A stretch of DNA of 64,000 bases from Agromyces protaetiae. Lineage in GTDB: Bacteria > Actinomycetota > Actinomycetes > Actinomycetales > Microbacteriaceae. The notes under the pieces are model-generated. The model saw nothing but the letters and a program-made list of their open reading frames with translations, ran no database searches and was not told the DNA's origin. The stretch spans positions 1,054,001 to 1,118,000 of the forward strand of contig NZ_CP133018.1 of assembly GCF_030866785.1 (NCBI RefSeq), in the 5' to 3' direction. Below are positions 1 to 7,945 of the stretch, piece after piece; positions within the stretch are counted from its first letter, which is position 1; each line of letters begins with the position of its first letter. The translations under genes were made by a program, and so were the position numbers.

Positions 1-2
1 CC

Positions 3-2735
3 GTGGGCGCGCTCGTCGCGCGCGACCGGCGGGTCCTCGTCGTCGGTTCGCGACGCGCGAGCCTCGACGGCATCGCGCACCGCCTCGGCCAGGTCGGTCT
101 CCCGGGCGCCGCGGTCACCACCGCCGGCATCCGACGGGAGCTCATCCAGTCCATCTCGCGCAACGAGAAAGCCGAGCGGCCGCGCGTCGCCGACGTCGAC
201 GACGCGCTCGTGCGCCTGCGCAAGGTGCTCCTCGACTACCGGGGCGGGCTCACCCGCCCCGATCCCGAACTCGGCGTCTCGGTGCTCGACGCGCTCGGCG
301 AGCTCTCGCGGCTCGCACTGAAGCGCCCGGCGCCGCAGACGACCGCCCGGCTGGATCACAGCTGCCTCGTGGCGATCGCCGGTCGGCGGCCCGAGGTCGC
401 CCATGACCTCGTGCGCGCCGCCGCGCTCGGCGAGTTCAAGTACGGGCCGGGCGACTCGCCCTGGTACGGCGCGACGTTCGAGTCGGCCGGCGAATCCGAA
501 GCGGCGCACGCGCTCGCGAAGCGGCTGCATCAGACCGGCGTGCCCCGGCTGCTCGAGCGCGGCCGCTCGCTCATCGCGCAGACGCGTCTGCGCCAGTTCG
601 AGTCGATCGCCGAGCTCGGCGTCTTCCTGCGGCTGCTGCTCGACGTGCGCGACACGCTCGACCGATTCCGCCCGACGGTCTTCGATCGCCCGCTCGGCGA
701 GCTCATCGCGGCGACCAGCTCGCGCCGCGACGAGCCCGGCATGACCGGCGCGAATCGGCGACGGCTTCGCCGGCTCGCGCTCGAATACGTCCGGCCGGGC
801 GTGCACGTGTCCGATCTCAACGCCGCGCTCCGGGGCATCCAGCAGCAGCGCACGCTGTGGCAGCGCTACTCCGACGCCGGCGCGACCCCCGGTGTGCCGG
901 TGGGCATCGACGACGTGCACGTCGCCTACCAGACCGTCGCGACCGATCTGCAGTCTCTCGACGCGCCGCTCGGCCTGCTCGGCACCGCCCGCCAGCTCGG
1001 CGCGCGCCCGATCCGCGAGCTCACGAGCATGCTCGCCGGGCTCGCCGCCGACTCCGAGGTGCTGCAGAACCTGCAGGAGCGCACCGCGCTGCTCGGCAAG
1101 CTCCGCGACCTCGGCCTCGACCCGCTGCTCGTCGATCTCACGGTGCGGCACGTCCCCGAGCATCAGGTCGCCGACGAGCTCGAGCTCGCGTGGTGGCAGT
1201 CGATGCTCGAGAGCGTGCTCGCGCACGACAAGGCGCTGCTCGGCGCCAACACGCAGGTGCTCGACCGGCTCGAGGCGGACTTCCGGCTCGTCGACGAGGC
1301 GCACGCCTCCGCCGGAGGCCCGATGCTCGCGTGGAAGCTCGCGGAGAACTGGAAGGTCGCGCTCGTCGACCACCCCGATGAGGCCGACCGGCTGAAGCGC
1401 ATGCTGCGTGCTGACCGCGTGCCGCCCGCCGCCCTCCAAGCGGGGGCGCCGCACCTGTTCCGGCTGCTCGCGCCCGTGTGGCTCGCATCGCCCTACGAGG
1501 TGTCCGCGATCGACGACGCCATCACGTTCGACGCGGTGATCCTCGTCGACGCCGGCGCGACGACCATCGCCGAGAACCTGGGCGCCATCCGCCGGGCCAA
1601 GCAGGTCGTCGCCTTCGGCGACCCCGTGACGCAGACGCCGACCGACTTCGAGACCGGCATCGACGACGGCGACGCCGGCTCGGCCCACGACGCCGAGCAC
1701 GGGGTCGACGCGATGCACGCCGACTCGGCGCTCGCGCGGCTCAGCGAGCTGCTGCCGACGATGACGCTCACGCGCAGCTACCGCGCGGGCGGCGAAGACC
1801 TCGCCGAGCTCGTCAACCGTCGCTTCTACGGCGGCCGCATCTCGTCGCTGCCGTGGGCGGGCAGCTTCCTCGGCCACGGCAGCCTGCGGCTGCACTATGT
1901 GAACGACAATGGCCTGCCCGACCCCATCACGGGCACCGTCGAGAGCCTCGACGCCGAGGTCGCGAAGGTCGTGGAGCTCGTCATGGACCACGCGGTCAAG
2001 CGGCCGCGCGAGTCGCTCATGGTGATCACCGCGAGTCCGCGCCATGCGGGCCGCGTGCACCAGGCGGTGCTCGCGGCGTTCGCGAAGCGGCGCGACCTGT
2101 CGGACTTCATCCTGAAAGACCGGGCTGAGCCGTTCACGGTGCTGACGCTCGAGCAGTCCGTCGCGCAGAGCCGCGACCGGGTCGTGTTCTCGGTCGGGTT
2201 CGGGCGCACCCCGCACGGCCGCCTGCTGTCGAACTTCGGCGCGCTGGGCGAGCCCGGCGGCGACCGGTTGCTCGCCGTCGGCATGACCCGTGCCCGGCGT
2301 TCGATGGACCTCGTGTCGGCGTTCCGGCCCGAGCACATCGACGCCGAGCGGCAGTCGAACGGCGTGCTCGCGCTCGCGCAGGTGCTGAGCCAGACCGAGG
2401 AGCGGCAGGCGCAGGACCCCGCGGGCAGTGCGCCCGACGTCATGCTCGCCGATCTCGCGGCCCGGCTCGAGCGACGAGGCATCCGCGTGAAGCTCGATTA
2501 CCGCGGGCGGCTCGCGCTCGCGGCCGCGCATGCCGGCAAGGCGGTCGTGATCGAGACGGATGCCTCCCTGGCGGGTCAGAGCCTGCGCGAATCGCTGCGG
2601 CTGCGACCGGACGTGCTGCGCCGGCTGGGCTGGCACTACCTGCGCGTGCACAGCTTCGAGCTGTTCGGCGACCCCGAGGCCGTGGCGAGCCGCGTCGCGA
2701 GCGTGCTCGGCAAGGTCGAGCGCTCGGCGGCGTGA
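3..2735 (+). CDS. Helicase-like protein (DUF4011/UvrD-like superfamily I), 3' part
   Basis: The window opens inside this gene; the first in-frame GTG need not be the true start, and the Walker A motif expected of the family lies outside the window. The visible 910 residues carry the layout of large DUF4011-type helicase-like proteins: a long alpha-helical region, a P-loop half with FDAVILVDAGATT (about 510-522) followed by GAIRRAKQVVAFGDP, a motif-VI-like VGMTRARRSMDLVSAF (about 759-774), and a C-terminal DUF559/Vsr-like nuclease-fold domain ending LGWHYLRVHSFELF. The place where DEASQ is expected reads VDAGA, so the catalytic Glu of motif II seems to be missing. Probably a nucleic-acid-dependent ATPase relative, possibly inactive as a helicase. 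Stop overlaps the next start. Confidence 0.8.
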   Translation: MGALVARDRRVLVVGSRRASLDGIAHRLGQVGLPGAAVTTAGIRRELIQSISRNEKAERPRVADVDDALVRLRKVLLDYRGGLTRPDPELGVSVLDALGELSRLALKRPAPQTTARLDHSCLVAIAGRRPEVAHDLVRAAALGEFKYGPGDSPWYGATFESAGESEAAHALAKRLHQTGVPRLLERGRSLIAQTRLRQFESIAELGVFLRLLLDVRDTLDRFRPTVFDRPLGELIAATSSRRDEPGMTGANRRRLRRLALEYVRPGVHVSDLNAALRGIQQQRTLWQRYSDAGATPGVPVGIDDVHVAYQTVATDLQSLDAPLGLLGTARQLGARPIRELTSMLAGLAADSEVLQNLQERTALLGKLRDLGLDPLLVDLTVRHVPEHQVADELELAWWQSMLESVLAHDKALLGANTQVLDRLEADFRLVDEAHASAGGPMLAWKLAENWKVALVDHPDEADRLKRMLRADRVPPAALQAGAPHLFRLLAPVWLASPYEVSAIDDAITFDAVILVDAGATTIAENLGAIRRAKQVVAFGDPVTQTPTDFETGIDDGDAGSAHDAEHGVDAMHADSALARLSELLPTMTLTRSYRAGGEDLAELVNRRFYGGRISSLPWAGSFLGHGSLRLHYVNDNGLPDPITGTVESLDAEVAKVVELVMDHAVKRPRESLMVITASPRHAGRVHQAVLAAFAKRRDLSDFILKDRAEPFTVLTLEQSVAQSRDRVVFSVGFGRTPHGRLLSNFGALGEPGGDRLLAVGMTRARRSMDLVSAFRPEHIDAERQSNGVLALAQVLSQTEERQAQDPAGSAPDVMLADLAARLERRGIRVKLDYRGRLALAAAHAGKAVVIETDASLAGQSLRESLRLRPDVLRRLGWHYLRVHSFELFGDPEAVASRVASVLGKVERSAA

Positions 2736-3022
2736 TCGCTGCGGCGGGCGGGCCGGGCGCGGGCGCGCCGGATGGGTCGGCCGGCCCGGGTGGGTCGGAT
2801 GCCTCGGGTGGGTCGGACGGTGCGGATGCCTCGGGCGAACGCCGTCCCGCACAGCGGCAGCCGGCGCGTCAGCGCGTGGAGCGCACGGGCCGCCGCCGCG
2901 CACGGCTGACGCCCGCTCCGGACACCGACACCTCGCCGGAGAAGGCCGAGCGCGACGAGCCCGCCCCGGGCGGCACCCCCGACGACGAGCGCATCACGCG
3001 CGAGCGCCCCCCACACTGGTGA
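2732..3022 (+). CDS. Small hypothetical protein, Gly/Arg/Asp-rich, C-terminus RPPHW
   Basis: A 96-residue reading frame starts at a GTG overlapping the helicase stop (GTGA), so it would be translationally coupled. The N-terminal half is low-complexity Gly/Ser/Asp, the middle is basic (ERTGRRRARL) and the end is acidic followed by ERITRERPPHW. The coupled start and the non-random C-terminus support a real gene, but I recognise no domain. It could be a small accessory protein of the helicase. Function unknown. Confidence 0.55.
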   Translation: MIAAAGGPGAGAPDGSAGPGGSDASGGSDGADASGERRPAQRQPARQRVERTGRRRARLTPAPDTDTSPEKAERDEPAPGGTPDDERITRERPPHW

Positions 3023-3033
3023 CGACTCCCGCG

Positions 3034-3090
3034 CGAACGGTCGCGGATGGTGGGTGTGTCACTGCGCGACCCGCCATCTGCGACCGTTCG
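3034..3090. repeat. Intergenic palindrome, family A, copy 1
   Basis: Two 22-bp arms (3034-3055 and 3069-3090) beginning CGAACGGTCGC are inverted repeats matching at 20 of 22 positions around a 13-nt loop. It lies 11 nt after the stop of the preceding + gene, in a convergent gap before mscL. No T-tract follows. A second copy is at 29903-29959. Confidence 0.85.
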
Positions 3091-3145
3091 GTGAGTCTGT
3101 GTGGCGGTGGGCCGGCCGGCTCGACCGGTGGAGGATGCTTCGGGG

Positions 3146-3652
3146 CTACTGGGCGTGCTTGCCGTGGCTGCCGTCGGGGCTCGGCGCGTCAGGGGCGGGT
3201 ACCGAGCCGCCGACCGTTCCGCTCGCGGGGGTGTGCGTCGTGCCACGTTCGGCCGCGAGCAGGTCGCGGATCTCGGTGAGCAGGGTGAGCTCGGTCTCGG
3301 GGTCGTCGGCGTCCGGCTCGCCGACCTTGCGGCGGGCCTCGGCGCGCTCCTTCACGGTGTTCATGGGCATCACGAACACGAAGTAGACGACGGCGGCGAC
3401 CACCAGGAAGGTGATGATGGCCCCGAGGACGGCGCCGAACCTGATCACGGCGTCCTCACCGCTGAGCGTGGGGATCGTCACCGCCAATGCGCTGTCGAGG
3501 CTGTCGGCCTGGAAGATCACGCCGATGAGCGGGTTGATCAGGTTGTTCACGATCGAGTTCACGACGGCCGTGAACGCGGCGCCGATGACGACCGCGACCG
3601 CGAGCTCGATCACATTGCCGCGGAGGATGAACTCTTTGAAACCCTTGAGCAC
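3146..3652 (-). CDS. mscL: Large-conductance mechanosensitive channel MscL
   Basis: Cytoplasmic-membrane channel that opens under high tension to release solutes during hypo-osmotic shock. The 168-residue product has the family N-terminus VLKGFKEFILRGNVIELAVAVVIGAAF (amphipathic helix then TM1), a periplasmic loop, TM2 (ITFLVVAAVVYFVFVMPMN) and a charged cytoplasmic helix. The GTG start is chosen because it matches the conserved MscL N-terminus and follows an AGGAG ribosome site; the upstream in-frame extension is Arg/Pro-rich shadow of the neighbouring gene. The C-terminal tail (about 40 residues, Pro/Ser/Gly) is longer than in E. coli. It follows the FmdB-type gene by 49 nt and may share its transcript. 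Confidence 0.95.
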   Translation of the reverse strand: MLKGFKEFILRGNVIELAVAVVIGAAFTAVVNSIVNNLINPLIGVIFQADSLDSALAVTIPTLSGEDAVIRFGAVLGAIITFLVVAAVVYFVFVMPMNTVKERAEARRKVGEPDADDPETELTLLTEIRDLLAAERGTTHTPASGTVGGSVPAPDAPSPDGSHGKHAQ

Positions 3653-3701
3653 GCTGCGCTCCTGTCGTCGGTAGGGGACGGATGGGGATGGTCTGCGAAT
3701 G

Positions 3702-4040
3702 TTACGAGGAACTGGATGAACCGGACGAACCGGATGAGCCCGACGAGCCGGACGAGCTCGACGAGCCGGCGGTGCTCGACGACGCGGCCGGCTTCGACTC
3801 CGAGGAGCCGCCGCTCTTCGAACCGCTGCCCGACGAGGCATCCGACCCGCCCGTGCCGGCGCCCGCGCGCGAGTCGGTGCGGTAGAAGCCCGACCCGTTG
3901 AACGTGACGCCGATGGTGTTGAAGAGCTTTCGCAGGCCGCCGCCGCAGACCTCGCAGGTGGTCAGCGAGTCGTCGGTGAACGCCTGGTGGATGTCGAAGG
4001 CGTTGCCGCACTCGGTGCAGCGGTAGGAATAGGTGGGCAT
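3702..4040 (-). CDS. FmdB-family zinc ribbon protein with poly-Ser tail
   Basis: Putative regulatory zinc ribbon of unknown target. Residues 1-50 are the FmdB/CxxC_CxxC_SSSS domain: MPTYSYRCTEC start, cysteine pairs C8/C11 and C29/C32, then GLRKLFNTIGVTFNGSGFYRTD. The rest (about 60 residues) is Ser/Gly/Lys low-complexity ending in a run of GSSGSS and poly-Ser, typical of the family. A GAAAGAG-like ribosome site precedes the ATG. Gene order 5-FCL - fmdB - mscL is commonly conserved in Micrococcales, which supports an operon. Confidence 0.92.
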   Translation of the reverse strand: MPTYSYRCTECGNAFDIHQAFTDDSLTTCEVCGGGLRKLFNTIGVTFNGSGFYRTDSRAGAGTGGSDASSGSGSKSGGSSESKPAASSSTAGSSSSSGSSGSSGSSGSSSSS

Positions 4041-4077
4041 GGTGCTCTTTCGGCTGGGTGCGGGCCGGAGGCCCGGC

Positions 4078-4659
4078 TCAGAAGGCGATGATGCGCGTCG
4101 GCGTCACGACGCCGTTCACGGGCTGGTCGTGCAGCTCGCGGGGCACGGACTCGACGAACTCGCGTTCGAAGACGACGGCGTACACCGGGGGACATTTTCC
4201 CATCGAACCGAGGGTCTTGTCGAAATACCCGCGACCCCAGCCCAGCCGCATGCCCGTGCGATCGATCGCGGCGGCCGGCACGATGATGAGGTCGACGTCG
4301 TTGATGGCCATCGGCCCGAGCAGCTCGCCCTCGGCCTCGGGCACGCCCGCGAGTCCCAAGCGCTCCGTCTCGTCCTCGCCGACGGTCCAGTCGAGCAGGC
4401 CGTCCTCACGGGTCACGGGGAACAGCACCCGGATGCCCGATGCCTCGGCCCAGTTCACGAACGGGCGCGTATCAGGCTCGGCGGGCATCGAGAGGTAGCA
4501 CGAGAGCGACGTGGCGCCGGTCTCGGCGACGAGCTCCCTCAAGCGCGCGGTGAGTCCCTCGCTCGCGAGCTCGCGCTCGTGGGCGGGCATGTTCTGGCGA
4601 CGCTCGCGGAGCTCGGCGCGGAGGATGCGCTTGACCACGTCCGGGTCCTCAGGGGGCAT
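4078..4659 (-). CDS. 5-formyltetrahydrofolate cyclo-ligase
   Basis: Converts 5-formyl-THF plus ATP to 5,10-methenyl-THF, recycling a folate storage form. The 193-residue product has the family features: N-terminal basic region (KRILRAELRERRQNM), a substrate-loop region VLFPVTRE, and the C-terminal ATP/Mg signature IVPAAAIDRTGMRLGWGRGYFDK (about 127-149). Length is normal. TAGGAT lies 6 nt before the ATG with no ribosome site, pointing to a leaderless mRNA, divergent from galU. First gene of the probable 5-FCL/fmdB/mscL unit. Confidence 0.95.
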   Translation of the reverse strand: MPPEDPDVVKRILRAELRERRQNMPAHERELASEGLTARLRELVAETGATSLSCYLSMPAEPDTRPFVNWAEASGIRVLFPVTREDGLLDWTVGEDETERLGLAGVPEAEGELLGPMAINDVDLIIVPAAAIDRTGMRLGWGRGYFDKTLGSMGKCPPVYAVVFEREFVESVPRELHDQPVNGVVTPTRIIAF

Positions 4660-4665
4660 GCCACG

Positions 4666-4707
4666 ATCCTAGGCGTCCCTCGTGTGCACACCGGTGTTCG
4701 CTACGCT
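4666..4707. promoter_or_regulatory. Divergent leaderless promoters for 5-FCL and galU
   Basis: On the minus strand TAGGAT (4671 to 4666) sits 6 nt before the 5-FCL ATG at 4659. On the plus strand TACGCT (4702-4707) sits 7 nt before the galU ATG at 4715. Neither start has a Shine-Dalgarno sequence. With a transcription start 6-8 nt after the -10 box, both mRNAs would begin at or next to the start codon. The -35 boxes are not obvious. Confidence 0.6.
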
Positions 4708-4714
4708 GAACCGC

Positions 4715-5617
4715 ATGACGACGAAGCGCATCACGAAGGCAGTCATCCCTGCGGCAGGACTCGGCACGCGATTCCTCCCAGCCACGAAAGCGATGCCGAA
4801 AGAGATGCTCCCCGTCGTGGACAAGCCCGCGATCCAGTACGTCGTGGAAGAGGCGGTCGCCGCGGGGCTCGACGACGTGCTCATGATCATCGGGCGGAAC
4901 AAGAACGCGCTCGCCAACCACTTCGACCGCGTGACCGAGCTCGAGCAGACCCTCGAGAACAAGGGCGACGAGTCCAAGCTCAAGCGGGTCACCGAGTCGA
5001 GCGACCTCGCCGACGTGCACTTCGTGCGGCAGGGCGACCCCAAGGGGCTCGGCCACGCGGTGCTGCGCGCCCGCAAGCACGTGAACCACGAGTCGTTCGC
5101 GGTGCTGCTCGGCGATGACCTCATCGACGCCCGGGACGTGCTGCTCACGCGCATGCTCGAGGAGCACGACAAGCGCGGGGCGACCGTCATCGCGCTGCTC
5201 GAGGTCGACCCCGACCAGATCCACATGTACGGCGCGGCCGAGGTCGAGGCCACCGACGACCCCGACGTCGTGCGCGTGACGGGCCTCGTCGAGAAGCCCG
5301 CGAAAGAGGTCGCGCCCTCCAACTACGCCGTCATCGGCCGGTACGTGCTGAAGCCCGACGTGTTCGACGTGCTCGAGCACACCAAGCCCGGCAAGGGCGG
5401 CGAGATCCAGCTCACCGACGCGCTCATGGAGATGGCCGCCGACGTCGAGGGCACCGGTGGCGTGTACGGCGTCGTGTTCCGCGGCCGGCGGTACGACACC
5501 GGCGACAAGCTCGACTACATCAAGGCCGTCGTGCAGCTCGCGGTCGACCGCGACGACATCGGCCCCGACCTTCGTGCGTGGCTCGCCGGCTTCGTCGCCG
5601 GCGACGGCGTCGCCTGA
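4715..5617 (+). CDS. galU: UTP--glucose-1-phosphate uridylyltransferase
   Basis: Makes UDP-glucose from UTP and glucose-1-phosphate for cell-wall and glycan precursors; cytoplasmic. The 300-residue protein has the nucleotidyltransferase signature at 12-30 (AAGLGTRFLPATKAMPKEM), GLGHAVLRAR in the middle, and C-terminal IQLTDALMEMA and YDTGDKLDYIKAVV, all diagnostic of GalU. The start at 4715 is chosen because it puts the conserved KAVIPAAG at the usual position and because of the -10 box just upstream; the ATG-like start 33 nt earlier would overlap that box. Confidence 0.97.
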   Translation: MTTKRITKAVIPAAGLGTRFLPATKAMPKEMLPVVDKPAIQYVVEEAVAAGLDDVLMIIGRNKNALANHFDRVTELEQTLENKGDESKLKRVTESSDLADVHFVRQGDPKGLGHAVLRARKHVNHESFAVLLGDDLIDARDVLLTRMLEEHDKRGATVIALLEVDPDQIHMYGAAEVEATDDPDVVRVTGLVEKPAKEVAPSNYAVIGRYVLKPDVFDVLEHTKPGKGGEIQLTDALMEMAADVEGTGGVYGVVFRGRRYDTGDKLDYIKAVVQLAVDRDDIGPDLRAWLAGFVAGDGVA

Positions 5618-5619
5618 CC

Positions 5620-6285
5620 ATGCCCGCCGCCGTCCTGCCGACGCTCCGCGACGGTGAGGTCACGCTCCGGCCCATTCGCGCGAAGGACGCGAGGCCGCTC
5701 GAGCGGGTGCTGCTCGACAATCGCACCTGGCTCAGGCGGTGGGAGGCGACCTATCCGGGCGGCGGCACGATCATCGACACCAGGGCGAGCATCCGGAGCC
5801 TGACCGCGCATGCGCGCGCCGGCAACGGACTGCCCTTCGTGATCGAGGTCGGCGGCGCGCTCGTCGGCCAGCTCAACGTCTCCTCGATCGCGTACGGCTC
5901 GCTGTCGTCCGCATCGATCGGGTACTGGGTGGCGCAGGGGTTCGCGGGTCGTGGTGTGACCCCGGCCGCGGTCGCGCTCGCGACCGACTACTGCTTCTCG
6001 ACGCTCCGGTTGCATCGCATGGAGATCTGCATCCGCCCCGAGAACGCGCCCTCGCTGCGGGTCGTCGAGAAGCTGGGGTTCCGGTACGAGGGGCTCAGGC
6101 GCCGGTTCATCCATATCGACGGCGACTGGCGCGATCACTTCGCGTTCGCGCTCGTCGCCGAAGAGGTGCCGGGCGGCGTGCTCGCCCGCTGGCGCGACGG
6201 CCGGGTGCCCGCCGACGCGGCGCGCGTGCCGCAGGCCGACCTCGACGCCGCGGCGCTGCCGCTGCAGCTGCCGCATCGGCGCTGA
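5620..6285 (+). CDS. GNAT N-acetyltransferase, RimJ/RimL type
   Basis: Likely transfers acetyl from acetyl-CoA to an amino terminus of a protein or another small amine. The 221-residue product shows the RimJ-like GNAT fold: early LRPIRAKDARPLERVL, central GQLNVSSIAYGSLSSASIGYWVAQGFAGRGVTPAAVALATDYCFSTL split here into motif A (G-rich CoA-binding loop QGFAGRG) and then LHRMEICIRPENAPSLRVVEKLGFRYEG (motif B). It begins two nucleotides after the galU stop, so the two are almost certainly cotranscribed. The actual acetyl acceptor cannot be read from the sequence. Confidence 0.92.
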   Translation: MPAAVLPTLRDGEVTLRPIRAKDARPLERVLLDNRTWLRRWEATYPGGGTIIDTRASIRSLTAHARAGNGLPFVIEVGGALVGQLNVSSIAYGSLSSASIGYWVAQGFAGRGVTPAAVALATDYCFSTLRLHRMEICIRPENAPSLRVVEKLGFRYEGLRRRFIHIDGDWRDHFAFALVAEEVPGGVLARWRDGRVPADAARVPQADLDAAALPLQLPHRR

Positions 6286-6397
6286 GCGCCGCTCGCCGGC
6301 CGGGATCCGGCCACGGAGCTGGGAACTCGCCGCCGGATCGCTGACACGCCCGCGGTGCGGGCGCCACCGGATGCCTCGCGTCCCCTAGCGTTGACGC

Positions 6398-7405
6398 ATG
6401 GACGCGATCGGCGGGGGAGTGCTCGTGGCCGTGGCCGCTGCGCTCTGGGTGGCCTACCTGCTGCCGACGTGGTTCCGTCGCGGCCAGTACCTCGCGACCG
6501 AGCGCAACGCCGTGCGGCTGCAGCAGACGCTCCGAATCCTCGCCGAGACCGCCGAGACTCCCGAAGAGGTGAGGGTCGAGGCGACCGCTCGCGACGTGGC
6601 CGCGCAGCAGCGCATCCTCGCCCAGCGCAGCGAGCAGGCGAGACTCGAGGCCGAGGCCGCCGAGCAGCTCGCGATCGCCGAGCGCGCCGCCGCCGAGCAG
6701 CGTGCTGCCGCAGCCCGCGAGAAGGCGGAGCGGGCACTGGCCGCGAAGCGGCGGGCCGAGGCCGAGGCATCCGTCGCCGCGAGGAGCTCGGACCCGGTCG
6801 TGTCGCGCCGCGCCCTGCGTCGTCGCCGCGCCGCATGCTCGCTCGGCATGCTCGTCTCGGTCATCGTCGTCGTCGTGGGTGCCGTCGGGCTGCCGTTTGG
6901 CCTCTCTCCATTCGTCGCCGCGGCCGGACTCGCGGGAGCCGTCGCCGGGTTCGCGGGCGTGGCCGTGCTCGCACGCCGTCGCGTGCCGGTCGCCGCCGCG
7001 CCCATCGTCGCCCCCGCCGCGCCCGCCGCGCGGTTCGAGCCGATCGACCTGCCCGAACCCGTCACGGCACCCGCGACCAGCTGGACGCCCCAGCCGCTGC
7101 CGAAGCCGCTGCATCTCTCCCGCGGTACGATCGCGGCCGCTGCGATGGCGTCGGTCGAGGCGGCCGAGGGGCTGCGGCGGGCCGCGGTCGACCAGGCCAT
7201 CGCCGAGCGGGCCGCGAAGCTCGAGCCCGAACTGCCGAAGCTCGCGCCGCGGGCCGTGCCGGCCGCGCCCGCCGCGTCGGCCTCGGCGTCGGCCGAGACA
7301 TCCGTGCCGGCCAATCCCTACGCGCGCATGGGCCTCGTGGGCGACGCCGAGCCCGGCTTCGAGGGCCTCGACGCCGTACTGCGCCGTCGCCGCGAGGCGG
7401 TCTGA
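6398..7405 (+). CDS. Membrane protein with coiled-coil, unknown function
   Basis: The 335-residue protein has an N-terminal membrane segment (about 4-22), a long Ala/Glu/Arg-rich predicted coiled coil (about 55-135), two more hydrophobic segments (about 148-170 and 173-195), and a Pro/Ala-rich cytoplasmic tail ending EGLDAVLRRRREAV. I recognise no catalytic motif. TAGCGT sits 6 nt before the ATG without a ribosome site, so it is probably leaderless. Position between galU/GNAT and tRNA-Ala is shared by many Microbacteriaceae, which supports a conserved lineage-specific gene, perhaps envelope related. Confidence 0.85.
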   Translation: MDAIGGGVLVAVAAALWVAYLLPTWFRRGQYLATERNAVRLQQTLRILAETAETPEEVRVEATARDVAAQQRILAQRSEQARLEAEAAEQLAIAERAAAEQRAAAAREKAERALAAKRRAEAEASVAARSSDPVVSRRALRRRRAACSLGMLVSVIVVVVGAVGLPFGLSPFVAAAGLAGAVAGFAGVAVLARRRVPVAAAPIVAPAAPAARFEPIDLPEPVTAPATSWTPQPLPKPLHLSRGTIAAAAMASVEAAEGLRRAAVDQAIAERAAKLEPELPKLAPRAVPAAPAASASASAETSVPANPYARMGLVGDAEPGFEGLDAVLRRRREAV

Positions 7406-7468
7406 GCCTTCCGCGGGCCAGCGTGGTCAAGATCACGCGGTACGGGATGATAGAGTCATTCACGGCTT

Positions 7469-7541
7469 GGGCCCATGGCGCAGTTGGTAGCGCGTCTCGT
7501 TCGCAATGAGAAGGTCGGGGGTTCGAATCCCCCTGGGTCCA
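7469..7541 (+). tRNA. tRNA-Ala (anticodon CGC)
   Basis: A 73-nt cloverleaf: acceptor GGGCCCA pairs with TGGGTCC and includes the G3-T70 wobble that identifies alanine tRNAs. The D arm is GCGC/GCGC, the anticodon arm TCTCG-TTCGCAA-TGAGA gives anticodon CGC (reads GCG), and the T arm is GGGGG-TTCGAAT-CCCCC. The discriminator is A and CCA is not encoded. GCG is a heavily used Ala codon here. Confidence 0.97.
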
Positions 7542-7565
7542 CAAATCGATACATAGGAATACAAG

Positions 7566-7604
7566 AACGGCTGATGCTCGCCCGCTGCGAGGTCAGCCGT
7601 TTGT
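7566..7604 (+). terminator. Rho-independent terminator after tRNA-Ala
   Basis: AACGGCTGA and TCAGCCGTT form a perfect 9-bp stem with an inner CTCGC/GCGAG stem, followed by TTTGT. It lies 24 nt after the tRNA. Confidence 0.8.
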
Positions 7605-7945
7605 CGTTTCCGGCGCGCGAGCGGCAGGGGAATCCCGGCTCAGGCGTGTCTCGGCAAGAACGGCCCGGGCGGGCGCTGCCGACGTAAACTCCGTGTTTCG
7701 CCGTGGTGGCAGCGCCGTGTCGCGCGCGCCCGCCGTTGCACGCGAGCCGAACGTATCTGTGCTCGAGCACAACGCCGCCGCGAACGGACTTGGTTCCAGG
7801 CCCGAGGCCGGGGTGACGCGGTTCGGGCAAGGTGTCCATACTGCGACGCCTCGGCACACGCGCGGCTGCTCCTCACCCGCGCAAGCTGCACGCCACGGCG
7901 TCCTGTGTCCGGCACCACTGTCTTGACACCCTGGAGGATCCGCCC
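7605..7945 (+). promoter_or_regulatory. Upstream region of the importer operon
   Basis: This gene-free stretch holds a perfect 14-bp palindrome, TGTGCTCGAGCACA (7758-7771), about 175 nt before the lipoprotein start, which is a candidate operator. No convincing -35/-10 pair is visible; TTGACA at 7924-7929 is too close to the ribosome site to be the -35 of this gene. Base composition is a little lower in GC than the flanks. I see no other feature. Confidence 0.4.

Noticed and set aside
7924..7929. TTGACA as -35 box of the importer operon
   Set aside because: Only about 16 nt before the start codon and next to the ribosome site, so it cannot be the -35 of this gene.
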